A stretch of 64,000 nt of DNA from Protonemura montana (GCA_947568835.1 OX387610.1:2907001-2971000), one strand, 5' to 3'. Positions 10,691 through 21,767 are shown, numbered from the stretch's first letter. A program made the numbers and translations. The notes: generated by a model not told the origin, from the letters alone.

Positions 10691-11610
10691 AAAAAAACTA
10701 ACATATTTATTACTTTAAAAAATATGAACCAAAAAATTTGTCATTTTTTTACTAACTTGCCAATTTTGTGTGTGGAAAATTTTCTGAAATCGACTCAGAA
10801 AACGCGCCAACCGACGCTAAAAGTAAATTGATCCGCTATCCAATCAAGACAGCAATAAATTAGCCCCACATTAGGCTTACTAATTCCAGAAAAACACGTC
10901 GAAAGCACACGGTACCTACATCCCCCCCTATCCTGGATTGGGAGAAAAGTCTGTAGGGTTCTTGCTAGTGTCGACAATAGGGGAAGGGGGGGTGGGGGGG
11001 GGGGGGGGGGGGGGGGCGGTGACGCTTTCGTAAAACTTTTCCAATATCTTGATCAAAGAATTATTGTCGGTATAACCGGATTAGAGTCTGCAGCGCCAGG
11101 TGCTAGGGTTGTTTGTCAGAAGGTGCGCGAGAGAAATTAACACCTCGGGAAATGCCATGGAAAGAAAATCTGCCCGATTCAATGCGGAAAAGCGATGGGC
11201 GGAGAGCGAACACGTGGCATTGTTGGTAATGTTTTTTTTTTCTTTGGCTCGTTCACGCCCTGTTGGCTACATGAACTCTGGGGTGTGTTGGCTAAGTTCG
11301 GTATTTTCTTCCGTCTGGCCCAGGTGTTCTCAGCAATGTTCAGTTGACGTATACGCGTCAGCTGCGGGCGTTATTTCACCAGCGCACATCAATCAGCCGT
11401 TGTGGTTAGCTGATAAATTTCGTCCCGTAGGAATTACAAAAATTGGTGGGAGGTACAAATGTGGCCGGTTATTAACGACGCGCGTTTCTGGAATGAAACT
11501 GTCAGAATAGTTTTTTTTTACCTCAAAACATTTAGATAATAATTTCCCCGCCTTAATGCTTCGCCATTATTTTATCTATAAGACGTTCTCAACATAGATA
11601 TATTGATTGA
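10691..11610. other. Intron D-E with G23 run, no gene seen
   Basis: Contains an uninterrupted G run at 10994-11016. The 136-residue plus-strand ORF at 11100-11510 has no recognisable domain. Confidence 0.5.
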
Positions 11611-11611
11611 T

Positions 11612-11745
11612 TTGTAGTGTTTAACGACGCACTGTTTTGACAACAGGCGATGTGGCACTGGGCTAAACGGTGAGTGTGTGGGATGATGATGAGGATGATG
11701 ATGAACCTAACCTATTCTAAGCATAGAACCTCCAGGAAATTTAAA
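11612..11745 (-). mobile_element. 5S-related SINE, 3' tail fragment
   Basis: GTTTAACGACGCACTGTTTT, GATGTGGCACTGGGCTAAAC and the GATGATGATG run match the tail of the complete copies. Confidence 0.8.
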
Positions 11746-11799
11746 TGTAATGTTCAACGATTTATCCTAGCAAACCGTTCTCGACACCGAAACTCGATT

Positions 11800-11995
11800 C
11801 CATCAACGCGGTTTGAAACGTTCTTAAACGCTGTTCAGGTGTTCTTTTAATCGGTGCAGTGATTTGTTTTCAAACAATGATATTTTAATAATTGCAAACC
11901 AAAAAAAAAACTCGAGACAACACAATTTTTTGTCAAAATATTTGTCAATTGTTAGTCAAATCAATGATAATATAGAATCTAAAAAAAAAAAAAAA
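11800..11995 (-). mobile_element. MITE-like element, terminal fragment
   Basis: Shares TAAACGCTGTTCAGGTGTTC-type sequence and CAATGATATTTTAATAATTG with the end of the 38410 element, inverted and followed by an A-rich run. Confidence 0.7.
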
Positions 11996-12164
11996 AAGTT
12001 TAACAATTGATGTTTGGCATGTCTATAAAAGTCAATATCCTGTCTAGAATTTCAAGATGGCGGCCATGGCTTCAAAGTCTCCCCACAGCGACCGATATCC
12101 AGGTTACTTGAGATCAGTGACTACCAACAAACTAAACTAAAAGTGACCTCAAAATGGCGCCTAC

Positions 12165-12311
12165 CTGTTTGGCCGCGCGTGCGAGACTAGCGAGTTCCCG
12201 CTGCAAGTGCGGCAGATGCGCGCGCAGGAATGGGACGACGAATGGTCGCAGCGGGAAGTTGGTGACGTCTTGCAGCGAATGATGGAACTCTTCGATCGTG
12301 ATCGAGTTGCC
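12165..12311 (-). CDS. nvy: Exon D, second half of the NHR1/TAFH domain (MTG/ETO family)
   Basis: The acceptor is TGATCCGCAG/GGCAAC and the donor is GCCAAACAG/GTAGGC. The exon has exactly 49 codons in phase 0 at both ends. It reads [20 protein letters not shown], then [20 protein letters not shown] and ends RAAKQ. This follows the vertebrate MTG8 pattern ([33 protein letters not shown]) nearly throughout and completes the TAFH helical bundle started in exon C. A plus-strand ORF that overlaps this exon is a shadow and codes for nothing recognisable. Substitutions against vertebrates are conservative and there is no frameshift, which indicates a functional gene rather than a pseudogene. Confidence 0.97.
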
Positions 12312-12445
12312 CTGCGGATCAAGGAGGCGGTGACTTCAAATGTTTTACATTGGAAACCACGGAATAGGGGAAATCTCCTTAAGATTATTATTTAATTATT
12401 ATCATTGTGTTCAAATACGCGTTTAAAATAAAATCTGACGTATTT

Positions 12446-12605
12446 TATTATTAACAACACTATAACCGTCTCAAAAATTGATGCCCAAACGCGGACTCGA
12501 ACCCCGATCTCCACCTATCGCGAGATCGGAGTTCGAGTCCGCGTTTTGGCATCAATTTTTGAGACGGTTATACTGCTGTTAATAATAAAAAATAAAAAAT
12601 AAAGT
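12446..12605. repeat. Foldback palindrome of tRNA-like element ends
   Basis: The left arm runs from TTATTATTAACAACACTATA through CCGTCTCAAAAATTGATGCC to ACTCGAACCCCGATCT. The right arm is its near-perfect reverse complement (AGATCGGAGTTCGAGTCCGC, GGCATCAATTTTTGAGACGG, TGTTAATAATAA). Arms are about 65-75 bp with a loop of about 12 bp. Confidence 0.92.
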
Positions 12606-12960
12606 AATCCCATTCTTGCCGAGTAAAAATTTGAGTTGCAGTTTAACTCGAGGGTTATTTTCCCCTATTCAAACTGAAGCGCACAGATCCGATCAAAATA
12701 AAGCAAACAAAGCGAGAAATTCTTGAAGAGAAAGACACGAAGCCCCCTTCAAGTTCCTGTTTATCATCATAGTTTTTTTTACAGACATATCTGCGGATCA
12801 TTCAGGTATCAAAAACCATCGTCCTTTTTTGTTCTAACCAAACATTTCGTACAAAGTAAGCATTGGTTTGGTAAATTTGTTCAGAGCCGTGGGTGGATGT
12901 TGAGGTGTCCATCGAACTTGCTCTGTTTAGATTGACTTGTGGAAATTTTAGGTATTTTAT
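12606..12960. other. Intron C-D, no gene seen
   Basis: AT-rich; no coding signal. Confidence 0.5.
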
Positions 12961-12964
12961 TGTT

Positions 12965-13078
12965 ATGAGCACTATGACCGTCTCGAAAATTGATGCCCGA
13001 TTGATTCGGTTGTAGTTTTCATAATAATAAAATGCCCCGGCGCATTGCAAGCGTTTGCAATTTAAATAAGATTTTATC
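12965..13078 (-). mobile_element. tRNA-like element, remnant
   Basis: CACTATGACCGTCTCGAAAA, TTGATGCCCGATTG, then the body end CATTGCAAGCGTTTGCAATT; the tRNA-like part is deleted. Confidence 0.75.
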
Positions 13079-13207
13079 TAAAACTTTTTAGGTTTTTCAA
13101 CAGAGCAAATCCAATGTTCATCACAACAAACTAAACGATTGTCATCAACTAATTCTCATTGGCGACCAAATACTAATATTTAACCGAACAAATACCCAAG
13201 TTTGTTG

Positions 13208-13445
13208 CATGTCTACTTGATCTAAGCTTAGCACTAGTTTTGACAAAAACTATTTCAACTGGGTTTTGAATGTTAAGTGAAGAACAACTAAATTTCCCAA
13301 CGTTTTGTAACTTGTACCTGTTACTTTATCAAGGGTAAGAGCAGTCCTGACAATTTTCCAATAACAAAATAACCACATAAAATTATAACAATTACCTAGT
13401 TCAAGCTTCCTAAATGCATCTAAATAAAATAATCAGGGTCAATAA
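13208..13445 (-). mobile_element. Penelope-like dispersed repeat, second copy
   Basis: Collinear with 10440-10690 and 32588-32830: GTCTACTTGATCTAAGCTTA, TAACTTGTACCTGTTACTTT and AATGCATCTAAATAAAATAA are conserved. Confidence 0.8.
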
Positions 13446-13564
13446 CTTAAAAACTAATGTATTATGTATTTCCGAATATTTTTTTTCTTCAGAAAGAAAT
13501 TTTTTCTTTACAAACCCATATTTTCTTTCTTGTTTCTTGATTGGTTAAAACGTTAAGACATTCT

Positions 13565-13625
13565 GTTGTTCTTCACTTAGCATTCAAACCCCAGTTCAAA
13601 TAGTTTTTGTAAAAACCCAAGTTTG
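13565..13625 (+). mobile_element. Penelope-like dispersed repeat, short fragment
   Basis: GTTCTTCACTTAGCATTCAA and CAGTTCAAATAGTTTTTGTA match the right part of the family on the plus strand. Confidence 0.7.
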
Positions 13626-13704
13626 CTTCTTGTATTCCCCAAGTTTAAGCCATAACATCTCAGCAATGATAAGAAATTGTAGCTCAAGAAGTCTAGTGAC
13701 TTAC

Positions 13705-13895
13705 CACTAGACTGAAGACTAGTGACCGCACCCTGTCGCCAGTATCGGGTGCGATGTCCCCACCGAACTGGACCAGCGTGCTGAGGAACCTCTTCATCTT
13801 GCCCAGCGTTCTCATACCGGAAGTAGCAGTGTTTTGAGCGTCCATCATTGATAAGGAGAGAGCCGCCGAGGCTGGCAGTGGAGGCGTTGGACTGC
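13705..13895 (-). CDS. nvy: Exon C, first half of the NHR1/TAFH domain (MTG/ETO family)
   Basis: The acceptor is GTTCACAG/GCAG and the donor is CTAGTG/GTAAGT. The 191 nt give two bases of a split Gly codon and 63 codons, ending in phase 0. After a Pro/Ala/Ser-rich lead ([15 protein letters not shown]) comes the start of NHR1: [18 protein letters not shown], then [19 protein letters not shown]. This aligns residue for residue with the vertebrate ETO pattern of K-x-KRFL-TTL-QFG-DI-P-GERVR-LV. NHR1 is homologous to the TAF4/TAF110 TAFH domain and binds partners such as E proteins. The length and the end after the LV-LV motif match the known family exon border before NST/IEEF. The identification is strong. 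Confidence 0.96.
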
Positions 13896-13974
13896 CTGTG
13901 AACGACGAAGAAGCGCTTTGAAGAACGTAGTTCTTGTTCACATATTGCTTGACTGCATCTAGGTAGGGGTGCGA

Positions 13975-14035
13975 CTGAATCTGGGAAATGAACCCGGGAC
14001 CTCTTGATTACCGGCCGGAAGCTTTCCAGGTAAAA
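13975..14035 (-). mobile_element. tRNA-related SINE fragment in intron B-C
   Basis: Read on minus it gives a T-arm/B-box-like AGGTCCCGGGTTCATTTCCC. A second fragment, with ACGGGTTCGTATCCCGG, lies at about 14345-14410 on plus. Confidence 0.45.
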
Positions 14036-14039
14036 CTTC

Positions 14040-14520
14040 TACAACGAATAGAACGGGGACCTCCAATGGAATTTTCTTGTTCTATAATATCTTAATTTCG
14101 TATTGGTTTTGCTGATGAAAATGACCAGATTAGTACAAATGCTGTACCAAAAATTAATTTTTTTTAATCTCTAAGTTACCTGTATTTTTTAAATGTCTTA
14201 AACTGACAATCACATATTTTTATTATATATAATGATAATGTATTATTTTACTATCATATATATTGTTATATAAGTACAGAAATTCTTTCTAAAATTATGC
14301 CCACAAAGTTTGTAGTAGGCATACCGTTGTAGCAGGAATTTTATGAATTTAAAAAACGGAAGTCACGGGTTCGTATCCCGGTTCAGTTCCCGCTTATCTC
14401 CTATTCCACCCTTCGCTTACCGGTTTCAGTCCCAAGGTAAAAAAACCCAAAATAAACCCAAAAACTCTTACCTGAAATACAAAAAAATTCAGCCCAACAA
14501 AAATATTTCCTAAATATCTT
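14040..14520. other. Intron B-C, no further gene
   Basis: AT-rich, with a TATATAT-rich patch near 14220-14280 and the plus-strand B-box-like fragment noted above. Confidence 0.5.
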
Positions 14521-14544
14521 CTGATTTCAAAGAGTATCGCTTAC

Positions 14545-14811
14545 CTCCGCTGCCCCCGCTGCCGTTCATCGTCGGCGACGCATTCTCCGGCACCCCCGAT
14601 AATACCCCGCCGTTGTGCAACCCCGACGCAGCGTAACGTAGCGGCGTCGGCGTCGGGGTCGGCGTCGTGGTGGTCGGCGCCGTTGTGGAGGCGCCGTGCG
14701 TCGGACTGCCCGAGTTCGAGTGATTGTGAAGCGACGACGGGGTGCTCGTGCTGAGCATCAGCCGCGCACCCTCTGGACTGTCTGGTGTCTTCACCCGCTC
14801 TTTGGGTGAAC
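14545..14811 (-). CDS. nvy: Exon B, Pro/Ser/Thr-rich N-terminal region of the MTG/ETO family gene
   Basis: The acceptor is CTGTTGCAG/GTTC and the donor is GCGGAG/GTAAGC. The exon has 267 nt: two bases of a split Gly codon, 88 codons, then one base of the next split Gly. It begins SPKERVKTPDSPEGARLML; the PDSP motif resembles the MPDSP stretch near the start of vertebrate MTG8. It continues through a low-complexity Ser/Asn/Thr-rich region with a TPTPTPTP run, then LHNGGVLSG and a Gly/Ser tail. The Thr-Pro run is encoded by a GACGCC-like hexamer tract that is a candidate for length variation. Both flanking junctions keep frame. The region is probably disordered. The open frame extends beyond both splice sites, but the composition changes there, so the splice sites rather than the ORF limits define the exon. 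Confidence 0.87.
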
Positions 14812-14898
14812 CTGCAACAGAAGAAGCGGGGCGTTGGTCAGCACAATTCATTGTTGTGAAATCTTTATTTAAACTACAGATCCTTGCTATGGGCAGTT

Positions 14899-15975
14899 TT
14901 ATTATTATTAGGAACACTTTTAACCTTCTCAAAAATGTCTGTCCAAAAGTGGACGTAACCCTATCCACTAGATGTCGTGGGTGTTGCTCTAACCAATTAA
15001 GCTACTTGGACCCCGATCTCCACCGATCGCGGGTGTTGCTCTAACCAATTGAGCTACTTGGACCCCGATCTCCATCTGTCGCGGGTTTTGCTCTAACCAA
15101 TTGAGCTACTTGGACCCCGATCTCCGCCTGTCGCGGGTTTTGCTCTAACCAATTGAGCTACTTGGACCCCGATCTCCACCGATCGCGGGTGTTGCTCTAA
15201 CCAATTGAGCTACTTGAACCCCGATCTCCACCTGTCGCGGGTGTTGCTCTAACCAATTGAGCTACTTGGACCCCGATCTCCACCTGTCGCGGGTGTTGCT
15301 CTAACCAATTGAGCTACTTGGACCCCGATCTCCACCTGTCGTGGGTGTTGCTCTAACCAATTAAGCTACTTGGACCCCGATCTCCAACTATCGCGGGTGT
15401 TGTTCTAACCAATTGAGCTTCTTGGACCCCGATCTCCGCCTGTCGCGGGTTTTGCTCTAACCATTTGAGCTACTTGGACCCCGATCTCTACCGATCGCGG
15501 GTGTTGCTCTAACCAGTTGAGCTACTTGGACCCCGATCTCCATCTGTCGCGGGTTTTGCTCTAACCAATTGAGCTACTTGGACCCCGATCTCCACCTGTA
15601 GCGGGTGTTGCTCTAACCAATTAAGCTACTTGGACCCCGATCTCCAACTATCGTGGGTGTTGTTCTAACCAATTGAGCTACTTGGACCCCGATCTCCACC
15701 TGTCGCGGGTGTTGCTCTAACCAATTGAGCTACTTGGACCCCGATCTCCACCTGTCGCGGGTGTTGTTCTAACCAATTGAGCTTCTTGGACATGGCGAAG
15801 ATTTTAGTGTATTTGATGAGAATGACGGATCTCCAAGGAGTAGAACTAAGAGGCTGTGAATACTCACAGTCACTCTGATTCTAGTGACGCTATATCACGT
15901 CACAACCTGTCAATCTCGAGTAACTCCAATTTGACGTTGGATTCGTTGTATTTAGATGAAATCTTATTCTTAGCC
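14899..15975 (-). mobile_element. tRNA-like element with large 52-bp array (about 16 units)
   Basis: It begins TATTATTAGGAACAC, continues with a 52-bp array at 14963-15789 (GTTGCTCTAACCAATTGAGC repeated), then the body GATTTTAGTGTATTTGATGA, CTGTGAATACTCACAG, GACGCTATATCACGTCACAA. The body's far end (TTGCAAACGCTTGCAA) is missing. Confidence 0.93.
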
Positions 15976-15989
15976 AGATTAGGTTCATC

Positions 15990-16112
15990 ATGATTGTTTT
16001 TAGACTCATGTCTGCTTTATCTAATCTTAGTTCTAGTTTTGACAAAAACTATATGAAATGGGTTTTCAATGCTAAGTGAAGAACAACTAAATTTCCCAAC
16101 GTTTCGTGACTT
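15990..16112 (-). mobile_element. Penelope-like dispersed repeat, fragment
   Basis: TTTTTAGACTCATGTCTGCT and GCTAAGTGAAGAACAACTAA match the family's end; it is then interrupted by a SINE tail. Confidence 0.7.
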
Positions 16113-16117
16113 GTACC

Positions 16118-16205
16118 TAATCCATCATCATCGGCTCATTCACCGACGCCATTAGCCCAGTGCACCGTGGCACTTTGTCAAAACAGCGCGTCGTTAAGCA
16201 CAGCA
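16118..16205 (+). mobile_element. 5S-related SINE, 3' tail fragment
   Basis: TTCACCGACGCCATTAGCCC and CAAAACAGCGCGTCGTTAAG match the SINE 3' end. Confidence 0.8.
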
Positions 16206-18078
16206 AATCAAATCAGCAACGAAACACAAATAATCAAGAATAAAATCAAACAAACCAATTTCCCTCGCTCCCAGCCTCCAAGTAAATCACAGTTCCAAAC
16301 ACCGAAATCTAACCTCTCCCAAGCAAAGTCAGTCATATACACACACCCCCACCCCTATATAGTGTCGCATGGACCGCTGTATCTTTGGGGTGCAGGCAAT
16401 AGCCGGTATCTGGTGCTAGCCAGCACAGCGGCGGTCCTGGCTTACACCCCCCCCCCTCCCAACCCCTACCGGGCGTCGGCAGCGTCGGCGTCCCCACACG
16501 TGCCTTATCTCCATGCGGTGGCTAGCAGACGACGCCAGACGCCCGACGCCCGAATATCCTCAGGAGTAATTATTAGTTGGCGAAACGTAGCGGTAAGGGA
16601 AACGTTTGGTGGATAAAGGATTGGATGATGTTTTTTTTTTTTTTTTAAGGAAAGCGTGTTTTGTGTAGGTAATTTTTGGGGCACTGGAAAGTGGGTCGGT
16701 ATTTTTTTTTATGTTTTGCATCATTTAAGTTTTATTTACTCTCTTGGATAAGCGTAGCGAAATCTTCGACTTTTCTTACCCCAGTAAAAAATCGCTTGTG
16801 AGCAGGTTTTTTTTTTGCGTTTTTCTTCGCGCTCTAGCGTCCAAACGCCTGCTCTGATTTGGTCAAAATTTACAGAGCACGTGTTTGTAATCTTAACTTG
16901 GACTCCTTGCGTTTTTCAGCAAAATCGGTTGAACAGTTTTGAAACTATTCAAAATTTACGAAAATTTTCAGATTTTGTATAAACGTTTTTGTGTTGTACC
17001 GCCAAAAGTGTTTGATATTTTTTCACCAAACTTTGCAAAAATGTGAAATACATCCTAATTAAGAAGTTGTGCAGTTTTTGAGCTCGTATGTGTTTTCTTT
17101 CTCTTTTTATTGACATATTTTCAACAGAATGTCAAGAATTTTGTCTGTCTATACTCTGATCTATACAATGTACCGGCTTCACTTTTTACCATCCGCTACG
17201 CTCATCCCACAACGCATCTCAAATTGCATTCGCAAGGCCGTGGAATTTTTTTTCTTCTGCACCGGATACACAAAGAAAATTTAAAATTAAACCCAAGGTT
17301 TTTAATGCTTGTTGCCATGGTGATCCGCACACTTATGAGGGTTAATATTTAAATGTTTACTAGAGTTAATCTAAGATTAATGCATTTCAGCATAATTAGC
17401 AAAATGCTTATGAAAAAACACGAATAACTACAGAAATTGAACAAATTTAAATCGCAATTGGCTCGAAAAAGTATCTAAAACAAAGCTTGCGGTTGAGTAA
17501 CTAACCTCACTTAATGAGAGGAACTATAAATCGTACAACCCTCGCCGAATATAAGATTGAAAACAGAACAAAAATACCGTTAAAAGTCCAGTGTTTGCAA
17601 TTTAAATCAGATTGTTGTCAAATCATTGATAATCATATCATTTCAATCAAATTCAATCAGATTTCCTACGGTAAAATGTTGTCTCTGGAAGAAGCGACTG
17701 GACTACCTTCTAGCGGGATCCATGGCAACTACACATACACGAGGGACGATGTGGAAATTTCACAAGTTGAAATAAAAACATTTCTTAACTCATACTTTAA
17801 CCAACCGTTAAGTTAGTTGATTAACAGGAGTGTTCTTCGTATATTTAAAAATCTTTTGAGAAATATTGATGAAAAAAACCTTCAGAAAAATTGCATGAAA
17901 TTACATACGAATTATTTGATCACTTGGGATGATAGAAAAAAAAAATTGAATTACAGGTGAACACGAAACGCTTCCTCGTAATCACCTGCACACAACATTC
18001 CATACACACATATACTCCAACTGTTCTCAGAAGGAAATTTCGTTACCAACTTTGAAAACAAAAAAAAAAACACTTCAA
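16206..18078. other. Intron A-B, no gene seen
   Basis: GC-rich patch at about 16370-16580, poly(T) runs at 16631-16647 and 16811-16819, then AT-rich. ORFs at 16167-16616 and 17514-17816 have no recognisable domain. Confidence 0.5.
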
Positions 18079-19063
18079 GCATAGAAGGTTCAGTGGTAGA
18101 TTTAACTTTTGGTAGCCATGGAGATGCTGAGATCGCCTGACAGAGCTTCTCAATTCTGCTATCTTATGTTACCACGGGTATATCATGGCCCAGCATAGGA
18201 GGTTCAATGGTAGATTCAACGTTTGGTAGCCATGGAGATGCTGAGATCGCCTGACAGAGCTTCTCAATTCTGCTATCTTATGTTACCACGGGTATATCAT
18301 GGCCTAGCATAGGAGGTTCAATGGTAGATTCAACGTTTGGTAGCCATGGAGATGCTGAGATCGCCTGACAGAGCTTCTCAATTCTGCTATCTTATGTTAC
18401 CACGGGTATATCATGGCCCAGCATAGGAGGTTCAATGGTAGATTCAACGTTTGGTAGCCATGGAGATGCTGAGATCGCCTGACAGAGCTTCTCAATTCTG
18501 CTATCTTATGTTACCACGGGTATATCATGGCCTAGCATAGGAGGTTCAATGGTAGATTCAACGTTTGGTAGCCATGGAGATGCTGAGATCGCCTGACAGA
18601 GCTTCTCAATTCTGCTATCTTATGTTACCACGGGTATATCATGGCCTAGCATAGGAGGTTCAATGGTAGATTCAACGTTTAGTAGCCATGGAGATGCTGA
18701 GATCGCCTGACAGAGCTTCTCAATTCTGCTATCTTATGTTACCACGGGTATATCATGGCCTAGCAAAGGAGGTTCAATGGTAGATTCAACGTTTGGTAGC
18801 CATGGAGATGCTGAGATCACCTGACAGAGCTTCTCAATTCTGCTATCTTATGTTACCACGGGTATATCATGACCTAGCATAGGAGGTTCAATGGTAGATT
18901 CAACGTTTAGTAGCCATGGAGATGCTGAGATCGCCTGACAGAGCTTCTCAATTCTGCTATCTTATGTTACCACGGGTATACCATGGCCTAGCATAGGAGG
19001 TTCAATGGTAGATTCAACGTTTAGTAGCCATGGCGATGCTGAGATCACCAGACAGAGCTTCTC
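18079..19063 (+). repeat. 114-bp satellite, array 2 (about 8.6 copies)
   Basis: Same unit and orientation as array 1, with the same GGTAGCCATGGAGATGCTGA and ACCACGGGTATATCATGGCC. Copies are more uniform than in array 1. Confidence 0.96.
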
Positions 19064-19670
19064 GTTATCACCTTCTTATCCTGCCGGGACTCTACGCATC
19101 ACATCAATTTCACTCAACAGTCAAATCGATTACTCTATCAATTTCCCCGCAATAAATTCACACGGGAAAATACTTTGCATAGAAACACACATACGTAGCA
19201 CCTCCAGCAATACGTGTTACACTTTCTAGGGGTGCCGACGGTAAACCTGTGGACGTGTGTGGGGGGGGGCGTGTTTCTCGCCTATACGGGCATCATCGGG
19301 ACGTGACGTGGCACCTACCACCACCCTCTACACGTTTACTTTAGAACCCCCCCACCCAGCGGTGAAACGCGTGGAAAGCTGGGCCAGGACTCAGGTGTTC
19401 GTCTGAACGGCGAGATATCAAGATCTCTCAGCCGTGTCCGCAGCTTCAGAGTTATGGAGCACCGATCCGCTCGTTGATCTGCTTTTGCTTTGTTTTGTGG
19501 AACTTTGTGTGAAAATATGCGAGTTGTTGTTAAGAAAAGAAAAATATTTAGTTTTTCCATTCGATTTTTATAAATATCAGTGGTTTTTTCCACCCATACG
19601 CACTTCTCCCACTGAGTTTTTAGTTTTAGACAGAGTCACAAGGCTAATTTTAAGCGTTCTGCTAAGTAAC
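19064..19670. other. Intron A-B, no gene seen
   Basis: Unique-looking sequence with a short G run near 19261-19269; no coding signal. Confidence 0.5.
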
Positions 19671-19997
19671 ACGTGGTAACGGAAGGTGCCACCCGATGGC
19701 GTTTGCTGCTGAGCAAACGAGGCTGGCAACACGTGGTAACGGTAGGTGCTACCCGATGGCGCTTGCTGCTGAGCAAACGAGGCCGGCAACACGTGGTAAT
19801 GGTAGGTGCCACCCGATGGCGCTTGCTGCTGAGCAAACGAAGCCGGCAACACGTGGTAATGGTAGGTGCCACCCGATGGCGCTTGCTGCTGACAAATGAG
19901 GCTGGCAACACGTGGTAACGGTAGGTGCCACCCGATGGCGCTTGCTGCTGAGGGCAACACGTGGTAACGGTAGGTGCCACCCGATGGCGCTTGCTGC
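19671..19997 (+). repeat. 60-bp minisatellite (about 5.5 copies), linked to core module
   Basis: Unit GCAACACGTGGTAACGGTAG then GTGCCACCCGATGGCGCTTG and CTGCTGAGCAAACGAGGC; exact 60-bp steps from 19681, one unit shortened. Each copy has the E-box CACGTG. The ORFs here on both strands are repeat artefacts. Confidence 0.95.
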
Positions 19998-20247
19998 CGT
20001 CCTTTTTAACAAACCTCTACAATTAAATAATTGCGACTCAAAATACCGAGATACATGTTTATCAATCGTTGAGGTTAGCATTAATAAAGATTAATTGAGT
20101 GTAAACCAGTCTCAAATGCGAGTAATCTGCGAGAAATAACGAAATGAAATTTCTTAACACTCCAAACGACGGTGACTCCACCTGGCGGCATCCTACATTT
20201 TTTTTCGCTGTAAAGTAGTCATTTGGTGGCCATTTTATGCTTAGACA
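19998..20247 (+). mobile_element. Constant core module, copy 1
   Basis: Contains ACATGTTTATCAATCGTTGA, TTAATTGAGTGTAAACCAGT, CGAGTAATCTGCGAGAAATA and GACGGTGACTCCACCTGGCG. Near-identical copies occur at 28103 and 51019, each attached to a minisatellite on the left. Confidence 0.9.
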
Positions 20248-20515
20248 GTTTAACATTAGCGCTGTGACTCTGACTAAACCTGTAAACCAAATGGCAGGAC
20301 GTTTAACATTAGCGCTGTGACTCTGACTAAGCCTGTGAACCCAATGACAGGACGTTAAACATTAGCGCTGTGACTCTGACTAAACCTATAAACTCACTGG
20401 CAGGACGTTTAACATTAGCGCTGTGACTCTGACTAAACCTGTAAACCCAATGGCAGGACGTTTAACATTAGCGCTGTGACTCTGACTAAACCTATAAACT
20501 CACTGGCAGAACGCT
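20248..20515 (+). repeat. 53-bp minisatellite (5 copies) after core module
   Basis: GTTTAACATTAGCGCTGTGA recurs at 20248, 20301, 20354, 20407 and 20460, followed by CTCTGACTAAACCTGTAAAC. Confidence 0.94.
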
Positions 20516-21105
20516 TAATTATGTAATTGTTACTTGCTGTAATTATATTTCTTCTTGTATTACTACCAACAATTCCGATTCGGCTTATTCTCTCCACCAA
20601 GAAACGAATCGCACGTTTTCTTAGCTGGAAATTCGAAAACCACACCTCAATAAAGCTTGGCAAGCGAAACAAAAGCCTGCTGCACGCAGACAGCTGATCA
20701 ACAGCTCTCTGTATAGCCGTGATTAAAAGCTTGAGTCAACTCATATTTCAGGCTCATCATAATGTGTCCAAAGGCGTGGGGTTGGGAGGGGCGGAAGAAG
20801 GGGAGGGGGGTTCAATGTACCAACCCCTTGCGCTACCGATATGCGTTCAGCTTACACACCTGATACATGGTCTGATACTTTGTTTTAACGCCCCCACCCC
20901 CCCTCCTCAACGCCAAGTTAAACATGTCTAAAAGTTTGTTCTGAGTCTAAGTGGTATAGGAAATATTGTTGGCTGTAATTTATGGATATGGCTTTTTGAC
21001 CTTTGCTTTGGTGGACGAGTTTATGTTTTTTGTTTCAGAATGATTAGGGATGGCGGTGGTTTTATTTGTGAAGTATTATGGTCCAGTTTTATCACAATCC
21101 GTGTT
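20516..21105. other. Intron A-B, no gene seen
   Basis: Short G- and C-rich runs near 20779-20812 and 20890-20902; no coding signal. Confidence 0.5.
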
Positions 21106-21109
21106 GAAG

Positions 21110-21531
21110 TGTTGGTTGAAATTGTTGTCATGACGACTTCCAATCACATGCAGTGAAATTGAGATGTTTCTATGAGCTAGAGATCCAACTTATAGTTGGA
21201 CATTTTGTTGAAACTGTTGCCATGACGACTTCCAATCACATGCAGTGAAATTCAGATGTTTCTGTGAGCTAGAGATCCAACTTATAGTTGGAAATTTTGT
21301 TGAAACTGTTGTCATGACGACTTCCAATCACATGCAGTGAAATTCAGATGTTTCTGTGAGCTAGAGATCTAACATATAGTTGAACATTTTGTTGAAACTG
21401 TTGCCATGACGACTTCCAATCACATGCAGTGAAATTCAGATGTTTCTGTGAGTTAGAGATCCAACTTATAGTTGAACATTTTGTTGAAACTGTTGCCATG
21501 ACGACTTCCAATCACATGCAGTGAAAGTCAG
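21110..21531 (+). repeat. 92-bp minisatellite, array 1 (about 4.6 copies)
   Basis: GTTGCCATGACGACTTCCAA and TCACATGCAGTGAAATTCAG repeat every 92 bp (21124, 21216 and on). The same family is at 48462-48928. Confidence 0.94.
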
Positions 21532-21559
21532 CTATTTTGAAAGTTATGAGTTTAACTCA

Positions 21560-21765
21560 GGGCCAATTTCAGCAACACCGTTTAAAACGCTATTAAACGC
21601 TGTTTAGGTGTAATTTTAACCGGAGCAGTAATTTGCTTTAAAACAATGATATTTTAATAATTGCAAACCAAGAAACTATGACAACACACGAAGAACAAGA
21701 ATAAAATAGTTTTTAACAATGTGTTTGCTTCGAAACGGAATATTTGGTGACTTGGAAATACAAAC
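21560..21765 (-). mobile_element. MITE-like element, 3' half, inverted
   Basis: Begins GGGCCAATTTCAGCAACACC, close to the inverted terminus of 38410-38931, and continues collinearly to GGTGACTTGGAAATACAAAC. Confidence 0.82.
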
Positions 21766-21767
21766 AA

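Noticed and set aside
11100-11510. 136-residue plus ORF as a gene
   Set aside because: No recognisable domain, lies in the D-E intron of the opposite-strand gene, no codon or splice support.
12207-12395. Plus ORF with charged residues
   Set aside because: Antisense shadow of exon D, which matches the NHR1 domain on the minus strand.
19577-20094. Overlapping 60-127-residue ORFs on both strands
   Set aside because: All derive from the 60-bp tandem repeat being open in several frames.
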